Of a DNA stretch of 20,751 nucleotides, positions 1 through 9,224 are shown piece by piece; within the stretch, counting starts at the first letter, position 1; every line of letters starts with the position of its first letter. A program made the translations under genes and the position numbers. The notes beneath the pieces are model-generated. The model was not told where the DNA came from. It saw nothing but the letters and a program-made list of their open reading frames with translations, and searched no databases. The stretch is from Intoshia linei (taxonomy: Eukaryota > Orthonectida > Rhopaluridae). The DNA is taken from NCBI GenBank assembly GCA_001642005.1, contig LWCA01000700.1, forward strand, positions 1-20,751. Direction: 5' to 3'.

Positions 1-240
1 AGGATACAACTGTACCACCTGTAAATTTTTTTAAATTCTAAGGCTGTTTTCATTTAAACAAGAAGTGTAATTTGTGGTTTTGGACCTGAAGATATAATTT
101 TTTTAAATTTAAATTTATGATAATGTTTATTATTTTAAAATTCGTATCAGCGCATATATTTGTTTAAATTTTCCAAATTTTTTGATTATCAAAAAAAAGG
201 ACAATTGGACTTTTTGACCAATAAGATGTGAGTTTGGGAT
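1..240 (+). repeat. R1 repeat, right-hand part, cut by window start
   Basis: The stretch carries several phrases that recur elsewhere in the window: the CTGTACCACCTGTAAATT phrase near the start, TTTATGATAATGTTTAT near 115, and a 'TTTTTGACC...AAGATGTGAGTTTGGGAT' block near 213-239. The same order is seen at 1690-1790 and, inverted, at 9230-9480. No coding potential or terminal inverted repeat is visible. It is one member of a dispersed non-coding family here called R1, whose class I cannot name. Confidence 0.7.
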
Positions 241-639
241 ATTCTAAAATGAATGATGTATAGTCAGTATCAGACCTAAACTGTGCGAAGATCACATTAA
301 CTGATATCAATAGTACTATTAAAATAATACATATATATATAATATATTATTTACTATATAATATATAATAACTATTAACGATAATCAAAAATTAATTCTA
401 AATTTGCAAAATACGTACAATCATCAAATGAAAATGCTATTCATCATTCGAACATTAATTAAACAAATTAAAAAAATTAAAAAAACAGTTGTTGTCTTAT
501 CTATTTCGGATATTATGTTCTTTTTGAGACTCATTGAGACGTCTCATCTTCATTATTTAGGACTGTTAGCTACTGAATGTAGTTTTTATTTTTACCATTT
601 TATGTTAAATTTGTAACAATTATCAATAAAAAAAATAAT
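241..639. other. AT-rich stretch without an identifiable gene
   Basis: It contains an AT-dinucleotide-rich tract around 325-370. A 70-codon open frame at 404-616 starts with TTG and is rich in Ile, Lys and Phe, as expected by chance in such DNA. I see no splice-compatible exon, RNA gene or mobile-element end. Confidence 0.5.
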
Positions 640-979
640 ACGTTTCAGTTAGTATAAATTTAATTTTATATTTTATATTACGTTGCTGTAGTGTCATAAA
701 TTAATTAAAGTTTACAAAATTTTTTGAAAATGAAAATTTGAAATTTAAAAATTACGTAACAATGAAAAATCATTTCGAAGGAATAAATTATATAGATTTT
801 CACCCCTACGTTTTTACTAGAAATGTGTAGACGTACAATTCACATTTTTTTGAAGATGTAGGATCAATATTTACATTTTCAATTTTTAATTTTAATTGAA
901 ATATTTAAAAAATATTGGTGGATAATATATTAAAAATTATTTTTCACCGGGAATGCGTGGATTTCTGGGGTTGAAATTT
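640..979 (+). repeat. R1 repeat, left part; exact 340 bp duplicate of 6390-6729
   Basis: Base-by-base comparison shows this block is identical to 6390-6729. This copy ends at the N at 980 and the other begins right after the N at 6389. It contains the R1 phrases AAATGTGTAGACGTACAATT (822-841) and GGGAATGCGTGGATTTCTGG (about 950-969). Identity over 340 bp, against clear divergence between the other R1 copies, points to a contig-end overlap or a very recent duplication rather than an old transposition. Confidence 0.9.
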
Positions 980-980
980 N
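980..980. other. Single N, probable contig join
   Basis: A lone N interrupts the R1 repeat exactly where the 340 bp duplicate ends. Single Ns of this kind usually mark joins with estimated zero or negative gap size. Confidence 0.7.
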
Positions 981-1019
981 CCTAAAAATTTTCATAAATA
1001 GCATAAATTCCAGAAAAAA

Positions 1020-1800
1020 TAAAATTATAAAAACCTATTTTGTTATTTTCAATGTGATGAAATATATTCAGTATTAATTTAATACTTAAAAATACCAATT
1101 GTGTATTAATAATTAATTGAATTTTCACTTTATAAATATTTCAGTCGAAATTTACCATTATTGCAAATTTATAAATTGCGTAGCAAAAAAAAATCATTCC
1201 GAAGGAATAAATTATATAGATTTTCACCCATATGTCTTTACTGGAAATGTGTAGACGTACAATACACACTTTTTTGAAATTGTAGATTTACATTTTCATT
1301 TTTGATTTTTAATCGGATCATTTGAAAAATATTGGTTGATAATATATTAAAAATTATTTTTCAGCGGGAATGCGTGGATTTCTGTAGTTGAAATTTTGTC
1401 TTTATATTAACTGGAATAAGCTCTATCAGAATAATTTTTTTTTTAATTTTCGGACTGTTAATTATTTCACATTTATTGTTTTAATAAAATGATTCAAAAA
1501 AAAATATATGAANTTTATATCAACTGAATTAAGTTATATCAGAAATCATTTTTTTTTAATTTTCGGACTGTTAATTATTTCACATTTATTGTTTTAATAA
1601 AATGATTCAAAAAAAAATATATGAATACTAAAATGCCTTTTTGACCGTTAAGTCGTTACTTATTCGAATTGAAATTTTTTATGTGTGTTAACATGATACA
1701 TCTCTACCACCTGTAAATTTTTAAATTTAAATTTATGATAATGTTTATGATTTTAAAATCTGCATCAGCGTTTTTTAAAGGTGTGATTCAACTATACCAT
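1020..1800 (+). repeat. R1 repeat, near-complete copy with a local duplication
   Basis: This diverged R1 copy begins near 1030 with a segment that matches the reverse complement of roughly 10020-10140. It runs through the TTTTCACCC block (1221), the CGGGAATGCGTGGATTTCTG block (about 1364), the GACCGTTAAGTCGTTACTTA block (1642) and the TACCACCTGTAAATT block (about 1706) to the GCATCAGCG phrase near 1765. It contains the N at 1513 and a 77 bp direct duplication around it. No open reading frame is seen, so it looks non-autonomous. Confidence 0.7.
1436..1625 (+). repeat. 77 bp direct duplication spanning the N at 1513
   Basis: Positions 1436-1512 and 1549-1625 are identical (77 bases). Both contain CGGACTGTTAATTATTTCAC and an A9 run. 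The first copy ends exactly at the N at 1513. The sequence before the second copy (1514-1548) matches 6733-6770 instead. A join of two overlapping contigs from similar R1 copies is the simplest explanation. Confidence 0.75.
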
Positions 1801-2236
1801 TTCACTGTCGATATGATAATAATTCCAACCAATGTGATAATAGCTAAATATTTGCTATACAAGAAGTTATTTAATCAAATAATATTTATGCGAATTTAAA
1901 TAATTAAATGGATATTAATTAAGAATTAAACAGGGAAACTATACTTATAAGAATACCAACGTAGTATTTTCTTCTCGAATGATATACATTATTTTGAACT
2001 ATCTTTATTGAGTCAAAACTTACTGCTACATTATGGTATATTAATAAATGAGTAAATAATTCTTTATCACATTGTACCTACAAAACCAAGTTAAGACTGA
2101 AAAACTGCAGAACCCTCGAATATTACAAAATAAAAACCTGGTGTAAACACCATAAAACGTTTTCAGAAAATTATAGCTGATATAAATTATAAATTATTTT
2201 TACAGTTTATAATCAATTCATCATTAACCCTTAGAT
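1801..2236. other. AT-rich stretch, nothing recognised
   Basis: I see no open frame with splice signals, RNA gene or repeat phrase shared with the rest of the window. The last 8 bases (2229-2236, CCTTAGAT) could be the target duplication of the hAT-like end that follows. Confidence 0.4.
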
Positions 2237-2300
2237 CAGGGGTGGGCCATTTTATTTTTATGTGCGCCGCACAAATTTCGTGAATGCACATCAAACAATT
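2237..2300 (+). mobile_element. hAT-like left terminus
   Basis: The sequence starts CAGGGGTGGGCCATTTT and is followed by a GC-richer segment containing TGTGCGCCGCAC. CAGGGGTGGGC-type ends are typical of hAT superfamily DNA transposons. I could not find the matching right end with the same 8-base duplication, so this is probably a truncated or decayed copy. No transposase reading frame follows. Confidence 0.45.
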
Positions 2301-2834
2301 TAAATTGATGACATACTATTTTGGCTTGTAAATTTGATTGCTTTTTTCAATAAATGGTTACACGCACAGACATTGTATTTTTATATACAAATGAATAATA
2401 TGTAAGTAAAGCCTTAAGTTAGAATGTCACACTTTTTCGAAAATTTTAAAGTGGATGGGCAATTATCACTAAAAGTGTGTATTTTTAAAATAGAAAAACT
2501 AATTCGCAATCAAAAACATTTAAGGCTATCTATTCAAGTTGCGTTTTACATTTTAAATATCACTGTAAAAATATTATGGAGAAATTAAAACTGAATTTTA
2601 TTTTAACTGAAATTGTCGTTTGAGCTTTTAAACGTGGTATCGACTTTATAATATTGTTCTCCATGTTTAGTTATACAGTTTATTTTTTTATATTTGTTTA
2701 TAGCTCAATTTTTTTGGATTTTATTAACGATTTAATTTCTCGAATTCTGGCAATTTACATTATTTAAATTGTATTAAATGCATAATATGCATTGCATATA
2801 ATTTAGAATTTAAATAAATAATTAAATTATTCAC
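2301..2834. other. AT-rich stretch, possibly the body of a decayed hAT-like element
   Basis: There is no transposase motif, splice-compatible exon or RNA gene. It lies between a hAT-like left terminus and an R3 repeat that starts with an inverted hAT-like end, so part of it may be internal transposon sequence too decayed to recognise. Confidence 0.3.
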
Positions 2835-3040
2835 TTTAAATTAAAATGTAGTGTGATATGACGGGTCCACGTGTAACAAATTTGGAACTACTCTTTTAAA
2901 TAATTTATAATAATGAATATTAGCATTTTTAGATTAAATTTTCCTATTAAATTTATTTTTTTGGTAGAATAATAATGTCCGCCCTCAACAGAGCCAGGAT
3001 GCTGATTTTATGAAGTATATAACAGTCAAACTAGTTTATT
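2835..3040 (+). repeat. R3 repeat copy 1
   Basis: This segment aligns along its length with 19995-20205. Shared landmarks are the TTCACTTTAAA start, GTGTGATATGACGG, the TTTTTTTGGTAGAATAA / TTTTTTGGTGGAATAA phrase, the GCCCTC-AGAGC core, and ATAACAGTCAA-CTAGT at the end. Read on the minus strand, its start resembles a hAT terminus (TTCCAAATTTG...CACGTGGACCC). It has no coding potential. Confidence 0.65.
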
Positions 3041-3191
3041 ATAATTTAATTTTCATTATAATATAATGTATATATTTAAAGTTTGATTAGTTTTAAAATT
3101 AGTACACGACCCTTGATTTTAATTAACAAATCTAAATTGAATTCTGTTCTGTTAGATTTACAATTTTGTATTTTATCTATCAAACACATAG

Positions 3192-3422
3192 TCAGCGACT
3201 ATTAGACAAAACATTCATAGGAAAGTACCTTATATTTGGTATATATTCAGAAAAATTTTGATAAAAGTTTTCACGCAGTTGAAAGCATTTAGAAAATAAA
3301 AAACTATGTAACTGTTTCCCAACATGTTCAAGACATACGTATAGTTGTTTCTCTTTAATTTCATGGCAACCACTGATATCAATATTAGACAAAGTATTGA
3401 ATTCAAGAAGTGTTTCTATATT
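3192..3422 (-). CDS. Exon 3 (last) of the LRR-like candidate gene
   Basis: The frame opens at a TTTAG acceptor with NIETLLEFNTLSNIDISGC and runs 76 residues to TGA (3192-3194). Two cysteine-type LRR units are visible, and the C-terminus ends VLSNSR. The codon usage and residue mix look coding rather than random. It may be the last exon of a longer LRR protein whose other exons lie beyond the repeats. Confidence 0.5.
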   Translation of the reverse strand, partial: NIETLLEFNTLSNIDISGCHEIKEKQLYVCLEHVGKQLHSFLFSKCFQLRENFYQNFSEYIPNIRYFPMNVLSNSR

Positions 3423-6400
3423 CTAAATTGTAATTATTATTAAAGATATAGTATAACTCTTCATTCATAATCCAATATGATACATTATATTAATTATATT
3501 ATATTGTAGATATATTAAATTATTTTTGAACAATTACACAGAACAACCTTTTCGATACATAACAGTCAAGCTAATCTCTAATAAAGTAAAAAATCGGATT
3601 AAAAAATAGTTTTGATTATTCAATACCGAAATCTTAAATAAAGAATATTTCATGTGAATAATTTAATTCAAATTCAATTAAATGTGCAATTACCGAATCA
3701 TGGTCAAAAAAATTTGAAATCACTTATTTTAAAAGATTAGTAATAGTAAGTAACATTTTTTTAATTGTGAGATATTTATGTATGATTTTATTATTGAGTT
3801 CTACAACTAAAACTAAAAATTATATCCTATCACTAATTAGCTTAACTGTTAGATTGTCACCATTTGTGCTGTTTATATTTACGTAATACCAACAAATTTT
3901 AAAGCGTAGAAATTTTAAATTCATTTGATAAAGTACAAATATTTTGCCGAGCATAATAGCTGTCGCGCGCTAAATATTATTATTTTTATTATTGGTTTTT
4001 GGTAGAATTAATAATAAAATCCAGTTCGATAAGGCTAGGTACAGCACCTAATTGGTGCTGTTAATACAAATTACATAACAAAAAAATGAAAGTTTGAAAA
4101 GTTGTTTAATAAAGTTTTTAGTTGATAATACAGATAATACACCACAAGCTTCTAAAACGTTTACTCATATGGCACATTTATTTTCAATATTGAGTCAACA
4201 GTTCATTTTTAAATTAGAAACTTTTTAAATTAAACATTGTGGGAATGGACAAAAAATAAAGAAAATGGAGTTAAAAAAGTTTAATTAATGATTTCATTAT
4301 TCGTTTTTTCTCTCTTTGCCCTAATAACATCTCTAGAACGTTTGAACATACATGTACTTCGATCAGTGTTTCTTAATCTTTTTTACTTTAATGCGCATAT
4401 GTGAAATAAATACAAATTTTGCCCCACCTTAACTTTTGACTAGAAAAAAAACACATGGATATTCGACAATGTGCAAAGATTAAAAACGAAAAAATATAAT
4501 ACGCAAATGTAGTGGTACTTATTTTTTGTTAACTTAAATTTAGAAAATAACATATGATGTATTTTTGCTGTTTACCATAGTATATACAATATATGTTAAT
4601 ACACAACAATTATATAATATATTATATAAACAATGTTTATTAAACATGTATATAAATAAAATAAATTATATTTTAAATAGTAAATCCCACAATGTTAATC
4701 AAAAAACTGTCAATCTAAAAGTTTGATACTAATTTTTATAAATGTATAAAATCAAGTCAAATTTCTTTGCGGCGTACCGGTTACGAATACCTGACTTAGA
4801 TAGAGTGACCAGAAAAATGCGTACTATCACTTTTAGTTTATTTTGGATAAATTTTAAGCCGAAAATTATTATTCGTCATCATAGATAAGTAGTTTTGTCT
4901 TTACATTTATCACCAAATAAACTAAAATTGATAGTACGTATTTTTTCTGATCACTTTAACTTAGATCAAGCTTTTTGGTTGTTTCTGAGGTATTAACATC
5001 CATTCTTTCACTAACATTTCTTTAAGTTTCATATTAAGTAGGCTGACCATATTTTTGTCGTACTAAAAGTAGTACCTTTATTGCTTAGAAACAAAATATG
5101 TTTTTGATTAATTTTTGATTAGAAAAATAAACTTATAAGTTAAATTTCAATTTATAAGTTTATCTACTACGAAAAAGTATGAGTGCCAAAAGTCGTACTT
5201 CTGGCACTATTATAAGTCGCAAAATAAGTTCATTTGAATTAAAGTAGTCATGTAACTATCTAAAATTTAAAAAGTGGAAAAATTTTCGAAGAAGATCTCG
5301 AAAAAAAATCTGAAAAAAAACTACCTTCTCTCTGAACTAAGAGGATTATAATGATATATATTTTATTATATTACGTTTATTAGTGTTGCAGCGTGTAATG
5401 CAGTGGTTATTAACCGGAGGTGCATAATCAATTTTTGGGGTGCACAGAGCTATTTTCAATTTTTTTTAATTACATTAATAAAATAATTAGTTGAAAATTA
5501 ATTAATTTTTTTTTCTAAATAAGTTAAATTATATAGTTGATATTTTTATTAATAACAAAAAGATTAGATATAAGACATAATTTCATCTTGTTAATACTTA
5601 TTAAGTTAAGTTAATAATTAACGCTTATTGAATTTATTCACAATCATTTAATAATCAAATTAATTTTGTATTTTCAACTTTTTTAAGGTACACAAATTAT
5701 GTATTTTAATATATAAATTATCATAGAGAACAAGTTATAGAAACATGTCTAAAAGAAGACAATGAAATAACAATTACGTAGAATTATGTTTTATCTGTCG
5801 TAATGATGCAGATGAAACCGAAAAACCTCAGTGCATTTACTTTTCGGCGTTTTATGCAATAATAGCATAAATCCAAACCTGCTACGTAATCATAAAAATA
5901 TAAAACACTCAAACCTCATTGACAGTGTTGAAGTTATCGCTGAAAAAAAGACGTTTAGATATAGGTGGAAGTTCCACCGTGGAACAGTTGACAATTTATC
6001 ATTTCTTCTAAATTTAACAAAATTGTAGAGGCATAATATCATGTTGCTTACATGTTTTATAAACAAAAAAAGCATCATACCATCAGAAACGTTGATCAAA
6101 CCCTGTACTGTTAACATTGCAGAACTTCTACTTAATGACAAACAAAAAGGGGCACTTATATCAATTCCTTTGTAAAAGGATTAAAAATTTAATTTAAAAT
6201 TGGACAAATCTACTAATGTGTTTGCAAGATATGTTGTGAATGATAATATTAAAGAGGAATATCTGTTTTGTGAGTCATTAAATAAAACTATAAGAGAATT
6301 GATGTATTCGAAATAAATTATATATTATTTATTATATTTATATTATATTTATATATTAATACATTAAAATATATATAAAATTTTTTGTNACGTTTCAGTT

Positions 6401-7477
6401 AGTATAAATTTAATTTTATATTTTATATTACGTTGCTGTAGTGTCATAAATTAATTAAAGTTTACAAAATTTTTTGAAAATGAAAATTTGAAATTTAAAA
6501 ATTACGTAACAATGAAAAATCATTTCGAAGGAATAAATTATATAGATTTTCACCCCTACGTTTTTACTAGAAATGTGTAGACGTACAATTCACATTTTTT
6601 TGAAGATGTAGGATCAATATTTACATTTTCAATTTTTAATTTTAATTGAAATATTTAAAAAATATTGGTGGATAATATATTAAAAATTATTTTTCACCGG
6701 GAATGCGTGGATTTCTGGGGTTGAAATTTATTATTTATATCAACTGAATTAAGTTATATCAGAAATCATTTTTTTTTAATTTTCGGACTGTTAATTATTT
6801 CACATTTATTGTTTTAATAAAATGATTCGGAAAAAAAATATATGAATATTAAAATGCTTATTTAGTATTACTAACCGTGAAATTTATGATAATGTTTATG
6901 ATTTTACAAAAGTGATTTGATCTAATGTAAATACCTGATTATATACGTTTTTTTCGTTTAAATAATTTTTATGCAGAACAAATTTTATAAACATTCCAAT
7001 TGTGTCCACATTAATAGATTTTAATTCTCTACCGCTGATCTGAGCGTCATGGGTATCGGTCATCGTCACATATCTATACATTATAAAGTTATATGATAAT
7101 TTACGACAGAGTTCCTATTGCCTCGTCACGGACTGATACGAGTCACATAATTTCATATAGATCTCGAAAAATATGCACAAGCTTTTAAAAATGGAATTTT
7201 ATGAAAATTTTCTGAAAATAGACTAGGGTGGTATTGGTTAATCATTAAGAATCATTATGATAAACATTAGATAAGTTCCACATGTACTGTTCCGTCAAAG
7301 AAAGCTTTTATTGATTGAAATAATAAAGTATACAAAAGATAATGTATAATAAAAATAAATATATTACCCCAATCTTACGAAATGAGCAGATTCGTAGCTG
7401 ACTTGATCATATTTGACTTCAACATTTCCAGTAAATAATTCAATTTTAGATGCTAATATTGACTTTAAATCAATCAT
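3192..7477 (-). CDS. Candidate three-exon gene with C-terminal cysteine-type leucine-rich repeats
   Basis: Exons at 7477-7379, 7039-6935 and 3422-3192 are all phase 0 and join to 144 residues plus TGA. They use donors GTAAGA and CAG/GTATTT and acceptors CTCAG and TTTAG. The last 76 residues contain two units of about 26-27 residues: LSNIDISGCHEIKEK followed by LHSFLFSKCFQLREN. The L-x-x-L/I-x-L/I-x-x-C spacing is that of cysteine-containing LRRs, as in AMN1 and FBXL proteins. This similarity is from pattern only. No F-box or signal peptide is seen. The second intron (about 3.5 kb) holds hAT, MITE and R1 copies, and further exons there cannot be excluded. An N at 6389 lies inside it, so linkage of the last exon depends on that join. 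The precise family is unknown. Confidence 0.4.
3423..4355. other. Intronic AT-rich sequence with R3 fragments
   Basis: If the minus-strand gene model is right, this is intron. Fragments of the R3 repeat are seen at about 3545-3575 (ATACATAACAGTCAAGCTA) and 3970-4066 (GGTTTTTGGTAGAATTAATA, then AAGGCTAGG). A perfect 8-bp-arm hairpin, ACAGCACC / GGTGCTGT, sits at 4041-4061. I saw no further LRR exon on the minus strand. Confidence 0.45.
4356..4801 (+). mobile_element. Non-autonomous hAT element with 8-bp target duplication
   Basis: The element spans 4364-4793 (430 bp). The left end is CAGTGTTTCTTAATCTTTTT. The right end, reverse-complemented, is CAGGTATTCGTAACCGGTAC. Both are hAT-type CAG ends with imperfect inverted similarity. 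The flanks are ACTTCGAT (4356-4363) and ACTTAGAT (4794-4801), matching at 7 of 8 bases, as expected of a slightly decayed 8-bp hAT duplication. There is no transposase frame, so it must have been moved by a related enzyme. Confidence 0.65.
4802..4958. mobile_element. MITE with about 45 bp inverted repeats
   Basis: The arms at 4802-4846 and 4911-4958 are inverted copies of each other. Both carry AGTGA-CAGAAAAA, CGTACTATCA and TTTTAGTTTATTT. The element is about 157 bp, with ACTTAGAT directly on both sides (4794-4801 and 4959-4966). The TAGAGTGACCAGA-type end and 7-8 bp duplication fit a hAT-derived MITE. Because the left T is shared with the duplication, the exact end could be 4801 or 4802. 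Confidence 0.75.
5039..5209. mobile_element. Probable second MITE-like element with internal hairpins
   Basis: The left end TAGGCTGACCATATTTTTGT resembles the TAGAGTGACCAGAAAAA end of the preceding MITE and has the same following CGTACTA phrase. The right boundary, near 5209, is weaker, and the flanks do not give a clean duplication. Inside are two inverted repeats: AAACTTATAAGTT / AATTTATAAGTTT (about 5128-5161), and GTGCCAAAAGT / ACTTCTGGCAC with a CGT loop (5183-5207). Confidence 0.4.
5401..6388 (+). mobile_element. hAT element with ZBED5-like transposase remains, right end missing
   Basis: The left end is CAGTGGTTATTAACCGGAGG with GGTGCA following, a classic hAT terminus. Decayed transposase sequence follows at 5745-6316. 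The sequence then turns into simple AT repeats and stops at the N at 6389, after which an R1 copy begins. No inverted right end or 8-base duplication (expected GTGTAATG) is found, so the element is truncated or its end was lost at the contig join. Confidence 0.6.
5745..6316 (+). pseudogene. Decayed hAT transposase, ZBED5/BED-finger type
   Basis: The fragments are colinear with ZBED5-like hAT transposases known from insects and mammals: a MSKRRQ start (5745), a BED-finger-like CFIC...EKPQCI stretch, LLRNHKNIKH carrying the H-x4-H half of the finger, SETLIKPCTVNIAELLL, IPL, then KLDKSTNV and NDNIKEEYLFCESLNK. The first stop comes after six codons. Several frame changes occur, and sequence between the IPL and KLDKST blocks is missing, so no functional enzyme can be made. 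The catalytic core and the C-terminal hATC dimerisation region are absent. Open frames on either strand here (5831-6028, 5890-6141) are only pieces or shadows of this relic. Confidence 0.65.
6389..6389. other. Single N, probable contig join
   Basis: The lone N lies between the hAT relic and the exact 340 bp R1 duplicate, marking a likely join between contigs. Confidence 0.7.
6390..6905 (+). repeat. R1 repeat; first 340 bp identical to 640-979
   Basis: Positions 6390-6729 equal 640-979. The remainder (6733-6850) is almost identical to 1514-1627, differing in TTCGG versus TTCAA and a few other bases. It ends around the TTATGATAATGTTTATGATTTT phrase, next to exon 2 of the minus-strand gene. Confidence 0.85.
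6935..7039 (-). CDS. Exon 2 of the LRR-like candidate gene
   Basis: This exon encodes 35 residues beginning ISGRELKSINVDTIGMF and ending NVYNQ. It is bounded by a CTCAG acceptor and the donor CAG/GTATTT, phase 0 on both sides. The open frame continues a little into the intron, stopping near 6896 at the edge of the neighbouring R1 repeat. Confidence 0.45.
7379..7477 (-). CDS. Exon 1 of the LRR-like candidate gene
   Basis: This exon encodes 33 residues beginning MIDLKSILASKIELFTG. The ATG (7477-7475) follows an in-frame stop some ten codons upstream, so it is a plausible start. The exon ends at TTC and a strong donor, GTAAGA, phase 0. Without the splice the frame would stop four codons later. 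Charge and hydrophobicity look like a soluble protein. Confidence 0.45.
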
Positions 7478-8344
7478 ATTATAATACACATAGATTATTT
7501 TACATTATATACATGTACTTGATGTATTTAATGAATTTTAATAATTACATTTGAGGGGGACGGGGGTAAATATTATTCGATTGCAATTTTTTTTTTGGAT
7601 GAATGATTAAAATCAAAAAAGACACTCACTTGCAAAATAGGTCTTTATAATATAAAAAAGTTGTTGACACCCTAATGGTCAATTTACATTTGAAACCTCT
7701 AATAATTATAATTATTAACAATAAATATTAAGTAAAATCAATATTATGCCAATTCTACAATAATAATTACCGACAATGTATTGATGCGATAAAATTTGGA
7801 TTTTTCTTATTCTTACAGGTTCATTTAATTGAATAATTACAGTTTGTGGATATACACAATATCTAAAATTAATAATATAAATATTTTTCTATATTACATA
7901 CATCATTACATACTGAGTAAGTCGTACTCCTTTACTTATATATAATTGAATATCCGTGTGATACCGTTTAACTAAAACAATACCAGTTCTAGAGTTTAAA
8001 AAACCAAATTTCCAATACCTTTTTTATAAGATGATGTTTTATCGTAACTTTTATTTTCAACAATTCAGTCCTTCAGGCATAAAATTTCAATTTACCCTTT
8101 TATTAAAAATAAAATTAGACCTAGAATTTTAAAAAACATAAAATCTACAAAAAATTTTAAAATCATCAAGTGGAAACACCAAAATACCACTTTTATTAAA
8201 AATAAAAAAAGTTATAAAATTTTATAAAACATAAATTCTGAGATAGTTTATAATTTTCATAAGTCTAATTATTTATTTATCTATTTTAATGTTGATAACT
8301 TTGTTTCATCCGAAATGCATGATAAAAGAAAAAAGTATGTACTA
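7478..8344. other. AT-rich stretch upstream of the LRR-like gene, no gene seen
   Basis: It would include the 5' flank of the minus-strand gene. A diverged direct repeat of about 55 bp is present at 8093-8148 and 8186-8239 (period about 93). Both units run ACC-CTTTTATTAAAAATAAAA, then AAAACATAAA-TCT. No TATA-type promoter can be singled out in such AT-rich DNA. Confidence 0.45.
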
Positions 8345-8572
8345 GACTCTAGTAACGACAGGTATTTAAAGTTATATTTTTTGGTGGGTTCAGAATATTT
8401 GTGATGATTTTTTAGGGCTGTAATAATAATTTTTGTTTTTAAGATTATATACTCGTTGTCTATAATTATAGATTATAATCAATTGAAAAATCAATCTTAA
8501 AATTAAAAATTCGGCTCCCTGTAGAGCTAGCCGCTGTTTGTAGAAAGTATATATCAGTTAAGCTAGTTTAAA
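8345..8572 (+). repeat. R3 repeat copy
   Basis: This stretch matches 11588-11775: GACAGGTATTTAAAGTTATATT then GGTGGGTTCAGAATATTTGTGATGATTTTT against CTACAGGTGTTTAAATTTTTA then CTGGGATTCATGTTATTTATGACGATTTTT. Both end with the core AGAGCTA--CTGTTTGTA. The tail TATATATCAGTTAAGCTAGT is shared with the other R3 copies. Confidence 0.6.
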
Positions 8573-9224
8573 ATATATAACACACATCTTCATAATCTTT
8601 CATATTACAATTTCTATTATAATAATAATTTAAAATTTAAAAAAAATCTAAACCTGGCAGATCTCCACCCTATCGAAGTAGGTTTTTGAGTGTTTAATTG
8701 TTGAATTTTGTATAAATCGTCTTGACTCGTAGCATGAACTACGTGAAAGCCAATTTTTTGAGGCATAAGTAATTATATATTATTATATTTTTAAAATTTG
8801 CATATTTACGTTTAGATTGTTACAAAGGTAGTGATTCAAGCATTATAAAATATCGGTAAGCGCCAATCACAACAACAGTGACACCATAGTAGTATTATAG
8901 AAATTGATTAATTATGCTCCAATCTCGTTTTCAAGCTATAAAATATATTTGTTTACAACTGTTTCATAACAATATATTCTATTTTTCAACTTAGAACAAT
9001 ATTCACTATATCACACATTTGTTTTCTTTTGTATGTTTTCAGTGGTAGTACGTTTTATTGACATCATGTTTATTGTATTGTCATGTTTGGCATAATCATG
9101 TTTTTATTAGATCGATTTCTATTAGTATTGATCAATGATCATGTAATTATAATTATGCATCAATAAAATATCTTTACTTATATAATATACTACGCGATTT
9201 TTATTTGTGTGTGTGTGTGTTCCA
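8573..9224. other. AT-rich stretch with a GT microsatellite at its end
   Basis: No gene, RNA or recognised transposon end is visible. A (GT)n run of about eight units lies at 9205-9220. Confidence 0.45.

Noticed and set aside
325-370. AT-rich dinucleotide tract as a possible origin or promoter
   Set aside because: Such tracts occur throughout this genome window and carry no specific signal.
404-616. 70-codon open frame on +
   Set aside because: It starts at TTG, has a composition expected from AT-rich DNA, no splice context and no recognisable motif.
5831-6141. Open frames on both strands, 65 and 83 codons
   Set aside because: The plus frame is a fragment of the decayed hAT transposase, and the minus frame is its shadow.
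8319-8366. Short start-exon-like stretch ATG...AACGACAG/GTATTT
   Set aside because: It overlaps the beginning of an R3 copy, is only 16 codons, and no downstream partner exon was found.
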